A DNA stretch of 64,000 nt from JADJWR01 sp964509545 (GCA_964509545.1 CAZDXQ010000010.1:1-64000); one strand, 5' to 3'. Counted from the stretch's first letter, positions 48,697 through 57,947 are shown. Notes: generated by a model not told the origin, from the letters alone. Numbers and translations: made by a program.

Positions 48697-50052
48697 GTGG
48701 ACAACTCTGCCGAGCGTGTCGACGCGCTGATCATGCCGCGCTGGATCGTGCCGGTGCGGCCGCATGGCGTCGTGCTGGAGGACCATGCGATTGCCCTGGC
48801 CGGCGGCGTGATCCGCGCCCTGCTGCCGGCAGCCGACGCCGCGCTTCGCTTCAGTGCCGGCAACGTCGTTGACTTGCCCGAGCACGTGATCGTGCCGGGA
48901 CTCGTGAACGCCCACACCCACGCGTCGATGGCGATGCTGCGCGGCATTGGCGACGATCTGCCATTGCAGCGCTGGCTGACGGAACGCATCTGGCCACTGG
49001 AGCAGGCGCTGGTCGGCGAGGAGTTCGTTCACGACGGCGCGCGGCTGGCCGCCGTCGAGATGCTGCGCGCCGGCGTCACCACGTGCTCCGACATGTATTT
49101 CTATCCGGACATCGTGGCCCGGGCCTTGACGGCGGCAGGCATGCGCGCGGTCGTCGGCATCATCGCGATCGAGTTTCCGACCGCCTACGCGGTCGATGCC
49201 GAGGACTACCTGCGCAAGGGGCTGCAGGCGCGTGACGCGCTGCGCGACGAAGCGCGGGTCAGCTTCACGCTGGCGCCGCACGCGCCCTACACGGTGAGCG
49301 ACGAGACACTGGCCCGCGTGGCCATGCTGGCCGAGGAACTCGATCTGCCGGTGCACATGCACGTGCACGAGACGGCGCACGAGGTCGACGAATCGATCGA
49401 ACGTCATGGCCTGCGGCCGCTGGAACGCCTCGATCGCCTCGGGCTGCTGTCAGAGCGGCTGATCGCGGTGCACGCGGTGCATCTGACCGACGCCGAAATC
49501 GCCCAGCTCGCGCGCGTCGGCGCGAGCGTCGCGCACTGCCCGGTGTCGAACCTGAAGCTCGCCAGTGGCCTGGCGCGGGTGCCGGCGATGCTCGCCGCCG
49601 GGGTCAACGTCGCGCTCGGCACCGACGGCGCGGCAAGCAACAATCGCCTCGACATGCTCGACGAGGCCCGGTTGGCGGCGCTGCTCGCCAAGGCCGTGGC
49701 CAACGATGCGTCGGCCCTGCCTGCGGCTGCCGCGCTCGAATGCGCGACGATCAACGGCGCGCGCGCTCTTGGCCTGGACAAGCGCATCGGCTCGATCGAA
49801 GCCGGCAAGGAAGCCGATCTCGTGGCAGTCGAACTGTCTAGCCCGGAGGTTTCGCCGATGTTCGATCCCGTATCGCACCTGCTCTATGCGAGCGGACGCG
49901 AACACGTGACTGACGTTTGGGTCGCTGGCCGTCGTGTTGTGCAGACGCGACAGCTTGTCACGGATGATGGAACGGCACTTGACCGCGTGGTCCTGTCGTC
50001 TTCCACAGCGTGGCAAAATCGTTGCCGGCAGTTGTTGAAGAAACAGGCGTGA
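48697..50052 (+). CDS. mtaD: 5-methylthioadenosine/S-adenosylhomocysteine deaminase
   Basis: This amidohydrolase (TRZ/ATZ-like) deaminates S-adenosylhomocysteine, methylthioadenosine or related purines. The 451-residue protein has the metal ligands His73 and His75 in VNAHTHASM, a further His in HMHVHETAHE, the SVAHCPVSNLKLASG segment and the catalytic Asp in GTDGAASNNRLDM. The start is GTG with GGGA upstream at good distance; no ATG lies before the first beta strand. The family is promiscuous, so chlorohydrolase or guanine deaminase activity cannot be excluded. Confidence 0.9.
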   Translation: MDNSAERVDALIMPRWIVPVRPHGVVLEDHAIALAGGVIRALLPAADAALRFSAGNVVDLPEHVIVPGLVNAHTHASMAMLRGIGDDLPLQRWLTERIWPLEQALVGEEFVHDGARLAAVEMLRAGVTTCSDMYFYPDIVARALTAAGMRAVVGIIAIEFPTAYAVDAEDYLRKGLQARDALRDEARVSFTLAPHAPYTVSDETLARVAMLAEELDLPVHMHVHETAHEVDESIERHGLRPLERLDRLGLLSERLIAVHAVHLTDAEIAQLARVGASVAHCPVSNLKLASGLARVPAMLAAGVNVALGTDGAASNNRLDMLDEARLAALLAKAVANDASALPAAAALECATINGARALGLDKRIGSIEAGKEADLVAVELSSPEVSPMFDPVSHLLYASGREHVTDVWVAGRRVVQTRQLVTDDGTALDRVVLSSSTAWQNRCRQLLKKQA

Positions 50053-50163
50053 GCGTTATCGCGCCATCGACAGAATCGGCTTCAGGCATCGGCCGCGCAG
50101 TCTGACCGCGTGTCAGGCCGTGTACGGATCCGGACCGCCCTGCCATTTTCAGAGAGGAGAACT

Positions 50164-50889
50164 ATGAAGAAAACCGCGAAACTAGGCGTCCTGTTCGCGA
50201 CAGCGATGGCGGTCACCTCGGGCGCCGCAATCGCGCAGTCGAAGGACATCCCCGGCGGCAAGAACGCGCCGGCATATGTCCTCGATCCGCGCGGCAACGT
50301 CGTCGTCGATCCGTTCGGCCTGTGCTGGCGTACGCCTTGGTGGACGCCGCAACTTGCCGGCGTCGACGGTCCGCAGGGGGCCGGATGCGCCTGCGACAAG
50401 GCAGCGCTGCCGAAAGAAGTCTGCGAACCGCCTCCGCCGCCGCCGCCGCCGCCACCGCCGCCGCCACCGGCTGCAGCACCTCCGGCACCGCCGCCGCCAC
50501 CGCCGCCGGCCCCGCCGAAGCCGACCAGCGAGAAGGTCACCTTCGCGGCTGACGCGCTGTTCGATTTCGACAAGGCGGTACTGAAGCCCGAGGCACGCGC
50601 CAAGCTCGACGATCTGGTCTCGAAGCTTGCCGGTGTGAACCTCGAAGTGATCGTCGCCGTCGGCCATACCGACTCGGTCGGCGCGGACGCCTACAACCAG
50701 CGGCTGTCGGCCCGTCGCGCCGATGCCGTCAAGCAGTACCTGGTGAGCAAGGGCATCGAGGCGAACCGGATCTACACCGAAGGCAAGGGCGAGACGCAGC
50801 CGGTCGCAGACAACCGCACCGCCGATGGTCGCGCCAAGAACCGTCGCGTGGAGATCGAAGTCATCGGCACCCGGACGGTGAAGCGCTGA
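50164..50889 (+). CDS. ompA: OmpA family outer-membrane/peptidoglycan-binding protein
   Basis: The 241-residue precursor has a signal peptide (1-24, cleavage after AAIA) and a short Cys-containing segment (Cys54, Cys75, Cys77, Cys87) that may form disulfides. A poly-proline linker (89-120) precedes a C-terminal OmpA domain (about 125-235) with FAADALFDFDKAVLKPEA, VGHTDSVGADAYN and NRRVEIEV. The OmpA beta-barrel is absent, as in many Burkholderiales OmpA-like proteins, so it probably ties the envelope to peptidoglycan. A strong GAGGAGA precedes the ATG. Proximity to gyrA and ubiG-gph is typical of the group. Confidence 0.94.
   Translation: MKKTAKLGVLFATAMAVTSGAAIAQSKDIPGGKNAPAYVLDPRGNVVVDPFGLCWRTPWWTPQLAGVDGPQGAGCACDKAALPKEVCEPPPPPPPPPPPPPPAAAPPAPPPPPPPAPPKPTSEKVTFAADALFDFDKAVLKPEARAKLDDLVSKLAGVNLEVIVAVGHTDSVGADAYNQRLSARRADAVKQYLVSKGIEANRIYTEGKGETQPVADNRTADGRAKNRRVEIEVIGTRTVKR
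50428..50523 (+). repeat. CCG/CCA triplet repeat encoding a poly-proline linker
   Basis: About 32 codons rich in CCG and CCA encode a run of 14 prolines, a short alanine interruption and a second run of proline. Such repeats can change length by slippage, and long proline runs need EF-P for smooth translation. Confidence 0.9.
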
Positions 50890-50906
50890 GCGGCGTTGCC
50901 GCAATG

Positions 50907-50935
50907 AAAAAAGCCCCGCCTCGGCGGGGCTTTTT
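50907..50935. terminator. Bidirectional intrinsic terminator after ompA
   Basis: GCCCCGCC pairs with GGCGGGGC around a tight turn; AAAAAA precedes it and TTTTT follows. It ends ompA and can also stop transcription from the convergent secreted-protein gene. Confidence 0.92.
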
Positions 50936-50977
50936 GCTGGCGCTCGGGTCAGCCGCCGATGCGCCGTCGCGGCGAAA

Positions 50978-52042
50978 TCACGGTATGCCCATCGCACTGC
51001 GCACCGCCGCGGCCGCCGTGCCGTTGAAGCGGTACTGATAATCCGCGATCTTCGCTCCAGCCTTGTACAGCTTTCCGGGGCGCACGCCCGGCGCGCCTTT
51101 GCGCGGCTCGACGAAGGCGATGCGCGCGGCCTCGCGCTCGACGTTGGCCACGCCGGTGTCCAGAGGATCGACGTTGGCGCCGAACGACAGCACCACGGCC
51201 TTCGTGCCGCCGACCGTCGTTTCTTCCCATGTGCCCTCGGCCAGTACCTCTTCCGTCGCCCGGGCGCAGAACATCGTCCCCGACTTGGCCGAGTAGAGCT
51301 GCACGCGGCCACGGGCGGCGGCGGCATCGCGGAACATCATTGCGTAAGGCCGCGCGCCGTTGCGATCTTCATAGGACAGGCAAAACGGCGTGTCTTTGGC
51401 GAAGTTGCCGACCATCTGCCGCGTATTCGCCGCCCCGGTAAACGACTCGCGCTTGGGCAGAATCAGTACGTCATCCTGGAAACGGACCGTCGACAGATAG
51501 GCCACCGATCCGGACGGGAACTTCGCTTCGCCCACACGTGCCGCCTCGGGTTTGGTGAAGTTCTCCGGCGTGCGCAGGAAGGCGCGGATCGGCAACCCTG
51601 AGACATCGTAGGCTTTCAGGGTCACCTTCAGGCGCAGCGGGCTCGTCGACTGGTAGACGAGTTGGACGCTGCCGTCGCTTTCGGGAACCGCGAAGTTCGG
51701 CCGGCCGATCGCATGCCGCTCGCCGTCGCGGACAAAGTGCTGCACGTCGATGTTGCCGTTGAAGGCCGTAACCGCCGAGTCGCTGCTGGTTTCGGTCAGC
51801 GGATAGCGATCGCCCTGCGGCTTGTCGGCTGCCCGCAGGTTGACCATGCGCGTGCCGGAAAAGTAAAAGAGCCCCTCGCCCTTCAGTGCGTCGAAGCTCG
51901 GCATCTCCAGCGGCCTGGCGTGTTCGACCGGCTTGACGTCGACCGTCGGCGGCGGCGACATGACCGCGGACGGCGCCTGCGCGATTGCCAGCGGCGAGGC
52001 CAGCGCGATCATCAGTGCGAAACAAGGCTTCAGATGGGTCAT
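50978..52042 (-). CDS. Secreted protein of unknown function
   Basis: The 354-residue product has a clear signal peptide (1-21, cleavage after LAIA) and no membrane helix after it, so it should be periplasmic or exported. A proline-rich spacer (24-45) precedes a soluble, beta-rich region. Features include FYFSGTRMVNLRAADKPQGDRY, the two cysteines in PFCLSYEDRNGARPYAMMF and TMFCARATEEV (about 240 and 276, a possible disulfide), and a tail GKLYKAGAKIADYQYRFNG. I recognise no family. It lies between ompA and ubiG on the opposite strand, ending just after the shared terminator, and appears to be monocistronic. Confidence 0.8.
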   Translation of the reverse strand: MTHLKPCFALMIALASPLAIAQAPSAVMSPPPTVDVKPVEHARPLEMPSFDALKGEGLFYFSGTRMVNLRAADKPQGDRYPLTETSSDSAVTAFNGNIDVQHFVRDGERHAIGRPNFAVPESDGSVQLVYQSTSPLRLKVTLKAYDVSGLPIRAFLRTPENFTKPEAARVGEAKFPSGSVAYLSTVRFQDDVLILPKRESFTGAANTRQMVGNFAKDTPFCLSYEDRNGARPYAMMFRDAAAARGRVQLYSAKSGTMFCARATEEVLAEGTWEETTVGGTKAVVLSFGANVDPLDTGVANVEREAARIAFVEPRKGAPGVRPGKLYKAGAKIADYQYRFNGTAAAAVRSAMGIP

Positions 52043-52230
52043 GGGCGGCCCTCGGTGTTTTCCCCCAACTCAGGTGTGCGGAACTCTAGCGGAACGGCCG
52101 TCGAAGCAAGCATCATGCAAACTGACAGCGGCCGTCGCGCGATTCGGCTAATCCATGCAGCTTCTGGCTAAGGCAGCCCCTGCAAGCCGCAGTCGCGGCG
52201 CCCGGCGTTCGGCCAGATAAGATCAAGACC

Positions 52231-52953
52231 ATGGAAACGACCACGTCAGCGCCTCATTCCAACGTCGATGCCGCAGAGTTGCAGAAGTTCGGCGCGCTGG
52301 CGCACCGCTGGTGGGATCCGCAGGGCGACATGCGTCCCCTGCACGAAATCAATCCGTTGCGGCTGGACTGGATCGACCGCCTCGCCCTGCTGTCCGGCAA
52401 ACGCGTTGTCGACGTCGGCTGCGGCGGCGGCATCCTCGCCGAAGCGATGGCCAGCCGCGGCGCCCGGGTCACCGGCATCGATCTGTCGGTCAAGCCATTG
52501 AGGGTCGCGCAGCTGCACGCGCTGGAAGCCGGGGTCGCGGTCGACTACCGCGAAACAAGCGCCGAGGCGCTGGCGCAGGAGTCGCCGGCGGCCTTCGATG
52601 TCGTCACCTGCATGGAGATGCTCGAGCACGTGCCCGATCCGGGCAGCAGCGTGCAGGCGTGCAGCCGCCTCGCGCGAGCCGGCGGCTGGGTCTTCATCTC
52701 GACCATCAATCGCAATCCGAAGGCCTTCCTGTTCGCCATCGTCGGCGCCGAATATGTGCTGCGCCTTCTGCCGCGCGGCACGCACGAGTACGCCAAATTC
52801 ATCCGGCCGAGCGAACTGGCGACCATGGCCCGGCGGGCCGGGCTGGACGTCGTCGAGATCCTCGGCCTGACCTACAACCCGCTGACGAAGCGTTTTGCAC
52901 TCGGCCGCGACACCGACGTCAACTACCTCGTCGCCTGCCGCAAGCCCGAATGA
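52231..52953 (+). CDS. ubiG: Ubiquinone biosynthesis O-methyltransferase
   Basis: UbiG performs both O-methylations of ubiquinone synthesis using S-adenosylmethionine. The 240-residue protein has the SAM loop VVDVGCGGGILAEAMA (59-74), the acidic post-I motif VTGIDLSV, the UbiG-typical N-terminal RWWDPQGDMRPLHEINPLRLDWI, and HEYAKFIRPSELA with NPLTKRFALGRDTDVNYLV at the end. Its stop overlaps the gph start (ATGA), the common ubiG-gph pair. Confidence 0.97.
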   Translation: METTTSAPHSNVDAAELQKFGALAHRWWDPQGDMRPLHEINPLRLDWIDRLALLSGKRVVDVGCGGGILAEAMASRGARVTGIDLSVKPLRVAQLHALEAGVAVDYRETSAEALAQESPAAFDVVTCMEMLEHVPDPGSSVQACSRLARAGGWVFISTINRNPKAFLFAIVGAEYVLRLLPRGTHEYAKFIRPSELATMARRAGLDVVEILGLTYNPLTKRFALGRDTDVNYLVACRKPE

Positions 52954-53609
52954 TGCCGATCGACCTGGTGCTGTTCGACCTGGACGGCACGCTTGCCGAC
53001 ACGGCGCCGGATCTCGCCGCCGCCGCCAATAGGCAGCGGGCCGATCGCGGGCTCGAACCGCTGCCGATCGAGGTCCTGCGACCGATGGCCAGCCACGGCG
53101 CGCGCGGACTGGTCGGCCGGGCACTCGGGCTGGCCCCTGGCGATTCTGACTACGAGGCGGCGCGGCTGGAGTTCCTCGCCCACTATGAACAGGCATTGTG
53201 CGTGCACACGAAGCTTTTTTCCGGCATGGCTGAAACGCTTGCCCGCCTTGAAGCCGAGGGATGCCGCTGGGGCGTGGTCACCAACAAGGTGCGTCGCTTC
53301 ACCGAGCCGCTGATCGAACGGCTTGGCCTGCGCCAGCGCGCGGCCTGCGTGGTCAGCGGCGATACGACCGCGCATGCCAAGCCGCATCCGGCGCCGCTGT
53401 TGCACGCGCTGCAGGTCTGCGGCGTCGACTCCCGCCATTGCATCTATGTCGGCGACGACCTGCGCGATGTGCAGGCCGGCCAGGCCGCCGGCGTTGGCAC
53501 CGTGGTCGCCGCCTACGGCTATCTCGGCGAGCAAACGGACGTCACGGCCTGGGGCTGCGATCACGTGATCGAGTCGCCGGAACAGTTGCTGCCTTTGATC
53601 GGGCTCTGA
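52950..53609 (+). CDS. gph: Phosphoglycolate phosphatase
   Basis: This HAD-superfamily phosphatase removes phosphate from 2-phosphoglycolate formed during DNA repair and photorespiration-like reactions. The 219-residue protein has motif I FDLDGTLADT with nucleophile Asp10 and acid Asp12, motif II VVTNK, the motif III lysine in AKPHPAPLL and motif IV VGDDLRDVQAG. The helical cap lies between motifs I and II. The start overlaps the ubiG stop, and either of two consecutive Met codons could be used. Confidence 0.93.
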   Translation: MMPIDLVLFDLDGTLADTAPDLAAAANRQRADRGLEPLPIEVLRPMASHGARGLVGRALGLAPGDSDYEAARLEFLAHYEQALCVHTKLFSGMAETLARLEAEGCRWGVVTNKVRRFTEPLIERLGLRQRAACVVSGDTTAHAKPHPAPLLHALQVCGVDSRHCIYVGDDLRDVQAGQAAGVGTVVAAYGYLGEQTDVTAWGCDHVIESPEQLLPLIGL

Positions 53610-53689
53610 GCCCCTTCGCGCCCGATCGCCATAATGGCAATGTCGCGCCGCGCTGTGCGCGATCAGAAGAATCGCGGCAAGCTCGTGCC

Positions 53690-56600
53690 ATGACCTTTTC
53701 GCGCCGGCTGGCGATCACCACGGCCTCCATCGCGGCGGCGATCGCGGCAGTGCTCATCGGCCTGGCGCTCGGCGTGCCGGCGGCCGTGCGCTGGGGAATC
53801 GAAACCGTCGCTGCGCGCGAGACCGGACGCGTTTGGCAGGTCGGCACGATCCGCTTCAACCCGCTGACGCTGCGCCTCGAAGTGCGCGACCTGTCGATCG
53901 GCGGCGCAGCGGATGAAAAGCTGCCGCTGCTGACCTTGGCCGAACTGCGAACGCAGCTTGGCGCCAGTTCGATCTGGCCCCTGGCGCCGGTGGTCAGGTC
54001 GCTGCGGCTGCAGGGCCTGCGCACCAATGTCGTACGCCTCGCGCCGAATCGCTTCAACTTCAGCGACATCGTCGAGCGGCTGGCGGCCAAACCGGGCACT
54101 GGCGAACCCGCGCGCTTCGCCGTCAACAACATCGAACTGGCCGACGGCGCCATTGACATCGACGACCGTGTCGTCGGTCGGCGGCATGCGGTGACGGAAC
54201 TAGCCATCGGCATCCCCTTCATTTCCAGCCTGCCGGACGACGAGGACATCCAGGTCAAGCCGGTCGTTGCGGCACGCGTCAATGGTGCGCCGTTCCGGCT
54301 CGAGGGCGAGACCTTGCCGTTCGCCGACTCGCTCGAGACCTCGCTGAGCTTCCGCGCGAGCGGCCTGCAACTGCCGACCTATCTCGGCTATGCGCCGGTA
54401 CCGCTGCGCTTCAGCGTGCCGCGCGGCGAGCTGGATACGGACCTGCGCCTTGTCTTCCGCCGCGCCGTCGCAGCCCGGGCGGACCGTCCGGCGCAGCCGG
54501 CCCGATTGCTGCTGACCGGCCGCGCCGCGATACGCGACTTCGCGCTGCAGCCGCAGGACATGGACGAGCCGCTGGTCGAATGGCGCGCGCTGGAGATCGT
54601 GCTCGACGAAGTCGGGCTGCTGGCGCGCTCGGCAAAGGTCGCCTCGGTGACGCTCAACGCGCCTGTGCTCCGCGCCACCCGGCGTGCCGACGGTTCGCTG
54701 GCCGGCCTGGCGGCGTTCGGCGCGAACGCACCGGTCGCGGCCGTCCCTGCCGATGCGGGACAGAGTACTGGCGCGCCGGCGGGCAGCGCCGCGCCGTTTG
54801 TCGTTCGCGTCGCCAAGGCGCGCGCCAGCGACGGAATCGTGCATTTCCGTGACGAGTCGGTCGACTTCGCGCGGACATTGCAGGCGCTTGCGGTCGAGAT
54901 CGACCAGTTCACCAGCAGCGCAGATGCACCGGCCAGGCTGTCGGCCGCCGCCCGCACGGACGACGGTACCCGGCTGAAACTTGCCGGTGAGCTGCGCGCC
55001 GCGCCGCTGCAACTTGGACTCGACGCGACGATCGACGGGCTGCCGCTTGCCGGCCTGGCACCGTACCTGCGGCCGATCATCCGCGCGGCGGTCGACGGCA
55101 CCGTCGAGGTCGGCGCCCGAATCACTGCTGCGCAGTCCGGCGACGATTTCGACCTGAAGGTGACCAACGGGCGCCTGAGCGGAAGTGCCCTGCGCCTGCG
55201 CGGGCCGGCGGGCAATGCGGCGCAGCTTGCGCTCGCGCGACTCGAGGTCGCCGGCATCGGCCTCGACCTGCTGCAGCGTGACGTGCAGATCGAACGCGCC
55301 AGCGTTGCCGGCCTGCGTGCGTGGGCCACGCGCGACGCCGACGGGCGCTTCGACTGGCAGAAGCTCATCGTCGAATCGGCCCCCGCAGCGGCCGCCGCTC
55401 GCGGGCCTCCATGGAAGGTCCATCTCGCCGAAGTCGAGGTCGTCAACGCCCGCGCACTGGCCACCGACATCGCGGTGCAGCCGCCGGTGAAGGTGGCCGT
55501 GGAAGGCCTCAATGCGGTGATCCGCAACGCCGGCAGCGATCTCGGCGCCCGTATGGCCATTCAGTTGCGCACGCGGCTCGGCGGCGGCTCGGCGCAGGCG
55601 CGCGGCTGGCTGCGCGTGCAGCCGATGGCTGGCGAGCTGAAACTCGATGTCGCCAACGTCGACGTCAGCGCGCTGCGCCCCTACGCGGCGCGCTACGCCA
55701 ATGCCGTGCTCGCCAGCGCCGCCGTGTGGAGCAACGGCACGCTCGCTTTCGGCATGGCCAAGGATGCGCCGGCGATCCGCTTCGACGGCGGCGCCCGGCT
55801 CACCAACTTCGCGGCGCTGAACCCGGACGGCGAGACCGAACTGGCGCGCTGGCAGGCGCTCGCGCTCGATGCAGTACGACTCGACACCGGCGCCCAGCCG
55901 CCGTATGTCGACATCGGCAGCGTCAAGCTCAACGACTTCTACGCCCGGGCGATCCTGTCCGAGCAGGGCAAGTTGAACCTCGTCGAAGTCTTTCGATCGC
56001 CGGCCGCCGCCGAGTCCACCGACGACAGCGCGGCAACAGCGCCGGCGGCTTCGACCTCGCCAGCCGGCGCCGCTGCCGCGCAACCCATGCGCATCCGCAT
56101 CGGCGCGACCGAGATCCAGCGCGGCAACATCAACTTCACCGACAACTTCATCAAGCCCAATTACACCGCCAACCTGACCGACCTCGTCGGGACAGTGAGC
56201 GAATTTGTGTCCGATCGCGCCGAACTCGCCGACGTCTCGGTCCGCGGCCGCGTCGACGGCGACGCTCCGGTCGAGATCACCGGCAAGGTCAATCCGCTGG
56301 CCGAACCTCTGGCGCTCGACCTGCGCGGCACCACGCAGGGTGTCGAGCTGCCGCGACTGACGCCCTATTCGGCCAAGTACGCCGGTTACCCGATCACGCG
56401 CGGCAAGCTGTCGATGGACGTGCAGTACAAGATCGAGAACAACAGGCTGCAGGCCGAGAACCATCTTTTCCTCGACCAGCTGACTTTCGGCGAACGTGTC
56501 GACAGCCCGAGCGCCACCAAGCTGCCGGTGCTCCTCGCCGTCGCCCTGCTGAAGAACAGCCGCGGCGAGATCGACATCCGCCTGCCGATCTCCGGTTCGC

Positions 56601-57277
56601 TCGACGATCCGGAGTTCTCCATCGGCGGCATCATCGTGCAGGTCATCGTCAACCTGCTGACCAAGATCGTCACCGCGCCGTTCTCGCTGCTCGCCGCAGC
56701 GTTCGGCGGCGGCCCGGATCTCGGCCACATCGAGTTCGCGCCCGGTTCGGCGCTGCTCACCGAAGTTCAGGTCAGGAAACTGGAGACACTGGCCAAAGCG
56801 CTGCTCGACCGGCCGGCCCTTCGGCTCGACATGACCGGCCGGGCGCTCGCTGCCGTCGACACCGGAGCCCTGCGCCGCGCCAAGCTCGACGGCAAACTGC
56901 GCGCCGCGAAGCTGCGCGAGCTGGTGCGCGCCGGTGGCAGCGCCGATCCCGCCACGATCACTGTCGCCGCCGAGGAGCGCGAACGACTGCTCGCACGGGT
57001 GTACGCCGACGAGAAGATCCCGGAGAAGCCGCGCAACGTACTCGGCATCGCCAAGGCGATTCCGGCGGCCGAGATGGAGAGGCTGATCCTCGGCACGCTG
57101 ACCGTCACCGAAGACGACCTGCGCCGGCTGGCCAACGACCGCGCCACCGCCGTGCGCGACCACCTCAGCGAGCAGGGCAAGGTGCCGCGCGAGCGGCTGT
57201 TCCTGGTCGCGCCGCTGCTCGACGGTTCCGGCGACGCCAAGATGCCGCCGGCAAGGGTTGATTTTTCGCTGAAGTGA
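53690..57277 (+). CDS. Large DUF748 (AsmA-like) envelope protein
   Basis: The 1195-residue protein starts with one membrane helix (about 7-31). It continues as repeating beta-rich segments of the AsmA/TamB-like class, with DUF748-type stretches such as WQVGTIRFNPLTLRLEVRDLSIGG and AEIQRGNINFTDNFIKPNY. Such proteins span the periplasm and are linked to lipid transport or outer-membrane integrity; this is from the family, not shown here. Near the C-terminus GHIEFAPGSALLTEVQVRKLETLAKAL resembles the start of an OmpA-like domain, and VRDHLSEQGKVPRERL the end of one. I chose the ATG giving MTFSRRLAITTASIAA; a longer frame runs back into gph. It is followed directly by ssrA. Confidence 0.85.
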   Translation: MTFSRRLAITTASIAAAIAAVLIGLALGVPAAVRWGIETVAARETGRVWQVGTIRFNPLTLRLEVRDLSIGGAADEKLPLLTLAELRTQLGASSIWPLAPVVRSLRLQGLRTNVVRLAPNRFNFSDIVERLAAKPGTGEPARFAVNNIELADGAIDIDDRVVGRRHAVTELAIGIPFISSLPDDEDIQVKPVVAARVNGAPFRLEGETLPFADSLETSLSFRASGLQLPTYLGYAPVPLRFSVPRGELDTDLRLVFRRAVAARADRPAQPARLLLTGRAAIRDFALQPQDMDEPLVEWRALEIVLDEVGLLARSAKVASVTLNAPVLRATRRADGSLAGLAAFGANAPVAAVPADAGQSTGAPAGSAAPFVVRVAKARASDGIVHFRDESVDFARTLQALAVEIDQFTSSADAPARLSAAARTDDGTRLKLAGELRAAPLQLGLDATIDGLPLAGLAPYLRPIIRAAVDGTVEVGARITAAQSGDDFDLKVTNGRLSGSALRLRGPAGNAAQLALARLEVAGIGLDLLQRDVQIERASVAGLRAWATRDADGRFDWQKLIVESAPAAAAARGPPWKVHLAEVEVVNARALATDIAVQPPVKVAVEGLNAVIRNAGSDLGARMAIQLRTRLGGGSAQARGWLRVQPMAGELKLDVANVDVSALRPYAARYANAVLASAAVWSNGTLAFGMAKDAPAIRFDGGARLTNFAALNPDGETELARWQALALDAVRLDTGAQPPYVDIGSVKLNDFYARAILSEQGKLNLVEVFRSPAAAESTDDSAATAPAASTSPAGAAAAQPMRIRIGATEIQRGNINFTDNFIKPNYTANLTDLVGTVSEFVSDRAELADVSVRGRVDGDAPVEITGKVNPLAEPLALDLRGTTQGVELPRLTPYSAKYAGYPITRGKLSMDVQYKIENNRLQAENHLFLDQLTFGERVDSPSATKLPVLLAVALLKNSRGEIDIRLPISGSLDDPEFSIGGIIVQVIVNLLTKIVTAPFSLLAAAFGGGPDLGHIEFAPGSALLTEVQVRKLETLAKALLDRPALRLDMTGRALAAVDTGALRRAKLDGKLRAAKLRELVRAGGSADPATITVAAEERERLLARVYADEKIPEKPRNVLGIAKAIPAAEMERLILGTLTVTEDDLRRLANDRATAVRDHLSEQGKVPRERLFLVAPLLDGSGDAKMPPARVDFSLK

Positions 57278-57291
57278 CCCATCTGGGGTCG

Positions 57292-57297
57292 TACAAT
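57292..57297 (+). promoter_or_regulatory. Candidate -10 box of ssrA
   Basis: TACAAT (5/6 match) lies 11 bases before the mature tmRNA 5' end. The primary transcript may start slightly upstream and be trimmed by RNase P. CTGAAG at 57269-57274 is a weak -35 at 17-base spacing. Confidence 0.5.
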
Positions 57298-57308
57298 CAC
57301 CGGCAGCT

Positions 57309-57672
57309 GGGGGCGACCTGGTTTCGACGCGGGTAGCGAATCAGTGCGGGGCATGCCGAGGACCAGTGACCTCGTAAATCCATCTGGAACACTACAAACG
57401 CCAACGACGAGCGTTTCGCTCTCGCCGCCTAAACCCGGTGAGACGCTGCACTAGCTGGCCCCTGGGCTAGGTCGGGCAACCGACAGCAGCGACATATACA
57501 GAGGCTGGATGCCGGCGGCGTCACGACGCCGGACATCGAGATCCAGTGACTGGCTGTGCGTCGGCCTGCCGGCTGGCTAAGCGCACGGCGAGATCCAAAT
57601 AGGTCGGCTACGCATGTAGAGCCGTCTGAGGAACACTTGCGGACGCGGGTTCGATTCCCGCCGCCTCCACCA
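57309..57672 (+). ncRNA. ssrA: Transfer-messenger RNA (tmRNA)
   Basis: tmRNA rescues stalled ribosomes with SmpB and tags the incomplete protein. The 364-base gene has a tRNA-like end: 5' GGGGGCG pairs with 3' CGCCTCC (one G-U), the T arm is GCGGG-TTCGATT-CCCGC and CCA is encoded. After the 5' GACCTGGTTTCGACG block comes the resume reading frame GCC AAC GAC GAG CGT TTC GCT CTC GCC GCC TAA, giving ANDERFALAA. Pseudoknot segments follow. The one-piece form and the tag agree with betaproteobacteria. Confidence 0.98.
57400..57432 (+). other. tmRNA tag-peptide reading frame (ANDERFALAA)
   Basis: The resume codon GCC begins at 57400 and TAA ends at 57432, encoding ANDERFALAA with the C-terminal ALAA degron recognised by ClpXP and other proteases. 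Upstream AAAC is a normal resume context. Confidence 0.96.
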
Positions 57673-57684
57673 TCTTCGTACGGA

Positions 57685-57712
57685 CGCCACCACCGTGGTG
57701 GCGTTTGCCTTC
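57685..57712 (+). terminator. Probable terminator after ssrA
   Basis: CGCCACCAC and GTGGTGGCG form a perfect 9-base inverted repeat around one base (8-bp usable stem), followed by the T-rich TTTGCCTT. It lies 12 bases after the tmRNA CCA. The T-run is short, so moderate confidence. Confidence 0.65.
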
Positions 57713-57947
57713 CTCCACGACGCGATGCCATGCACGCCGCCTCAGGCGCAGCAGGGAACAGACGGCGAGCGCGGGATCGCGCTGGTCCGACAGCGCGCGG
57801 GCGGTCTTCGGCATCAACGCAACTCATCCGGGCGATGGCCCGCATTCTTGTGGCAATGTTCGGCTTCGACGCCGCGCCGAGGCGATATCTTCGGCCGTTC
57901 GCCGCCGCCGGCAGCCCCGGCGCCCGGCAGCCTAGACAGAACCTGCA

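Noticed and set aside
54200..57163. A 987-codon open frame opposite the DUF748 gene
   Set aside because: Antisense of a long GC-rich gene; composition is His/Arg/Asp-rich without any domain or signal.
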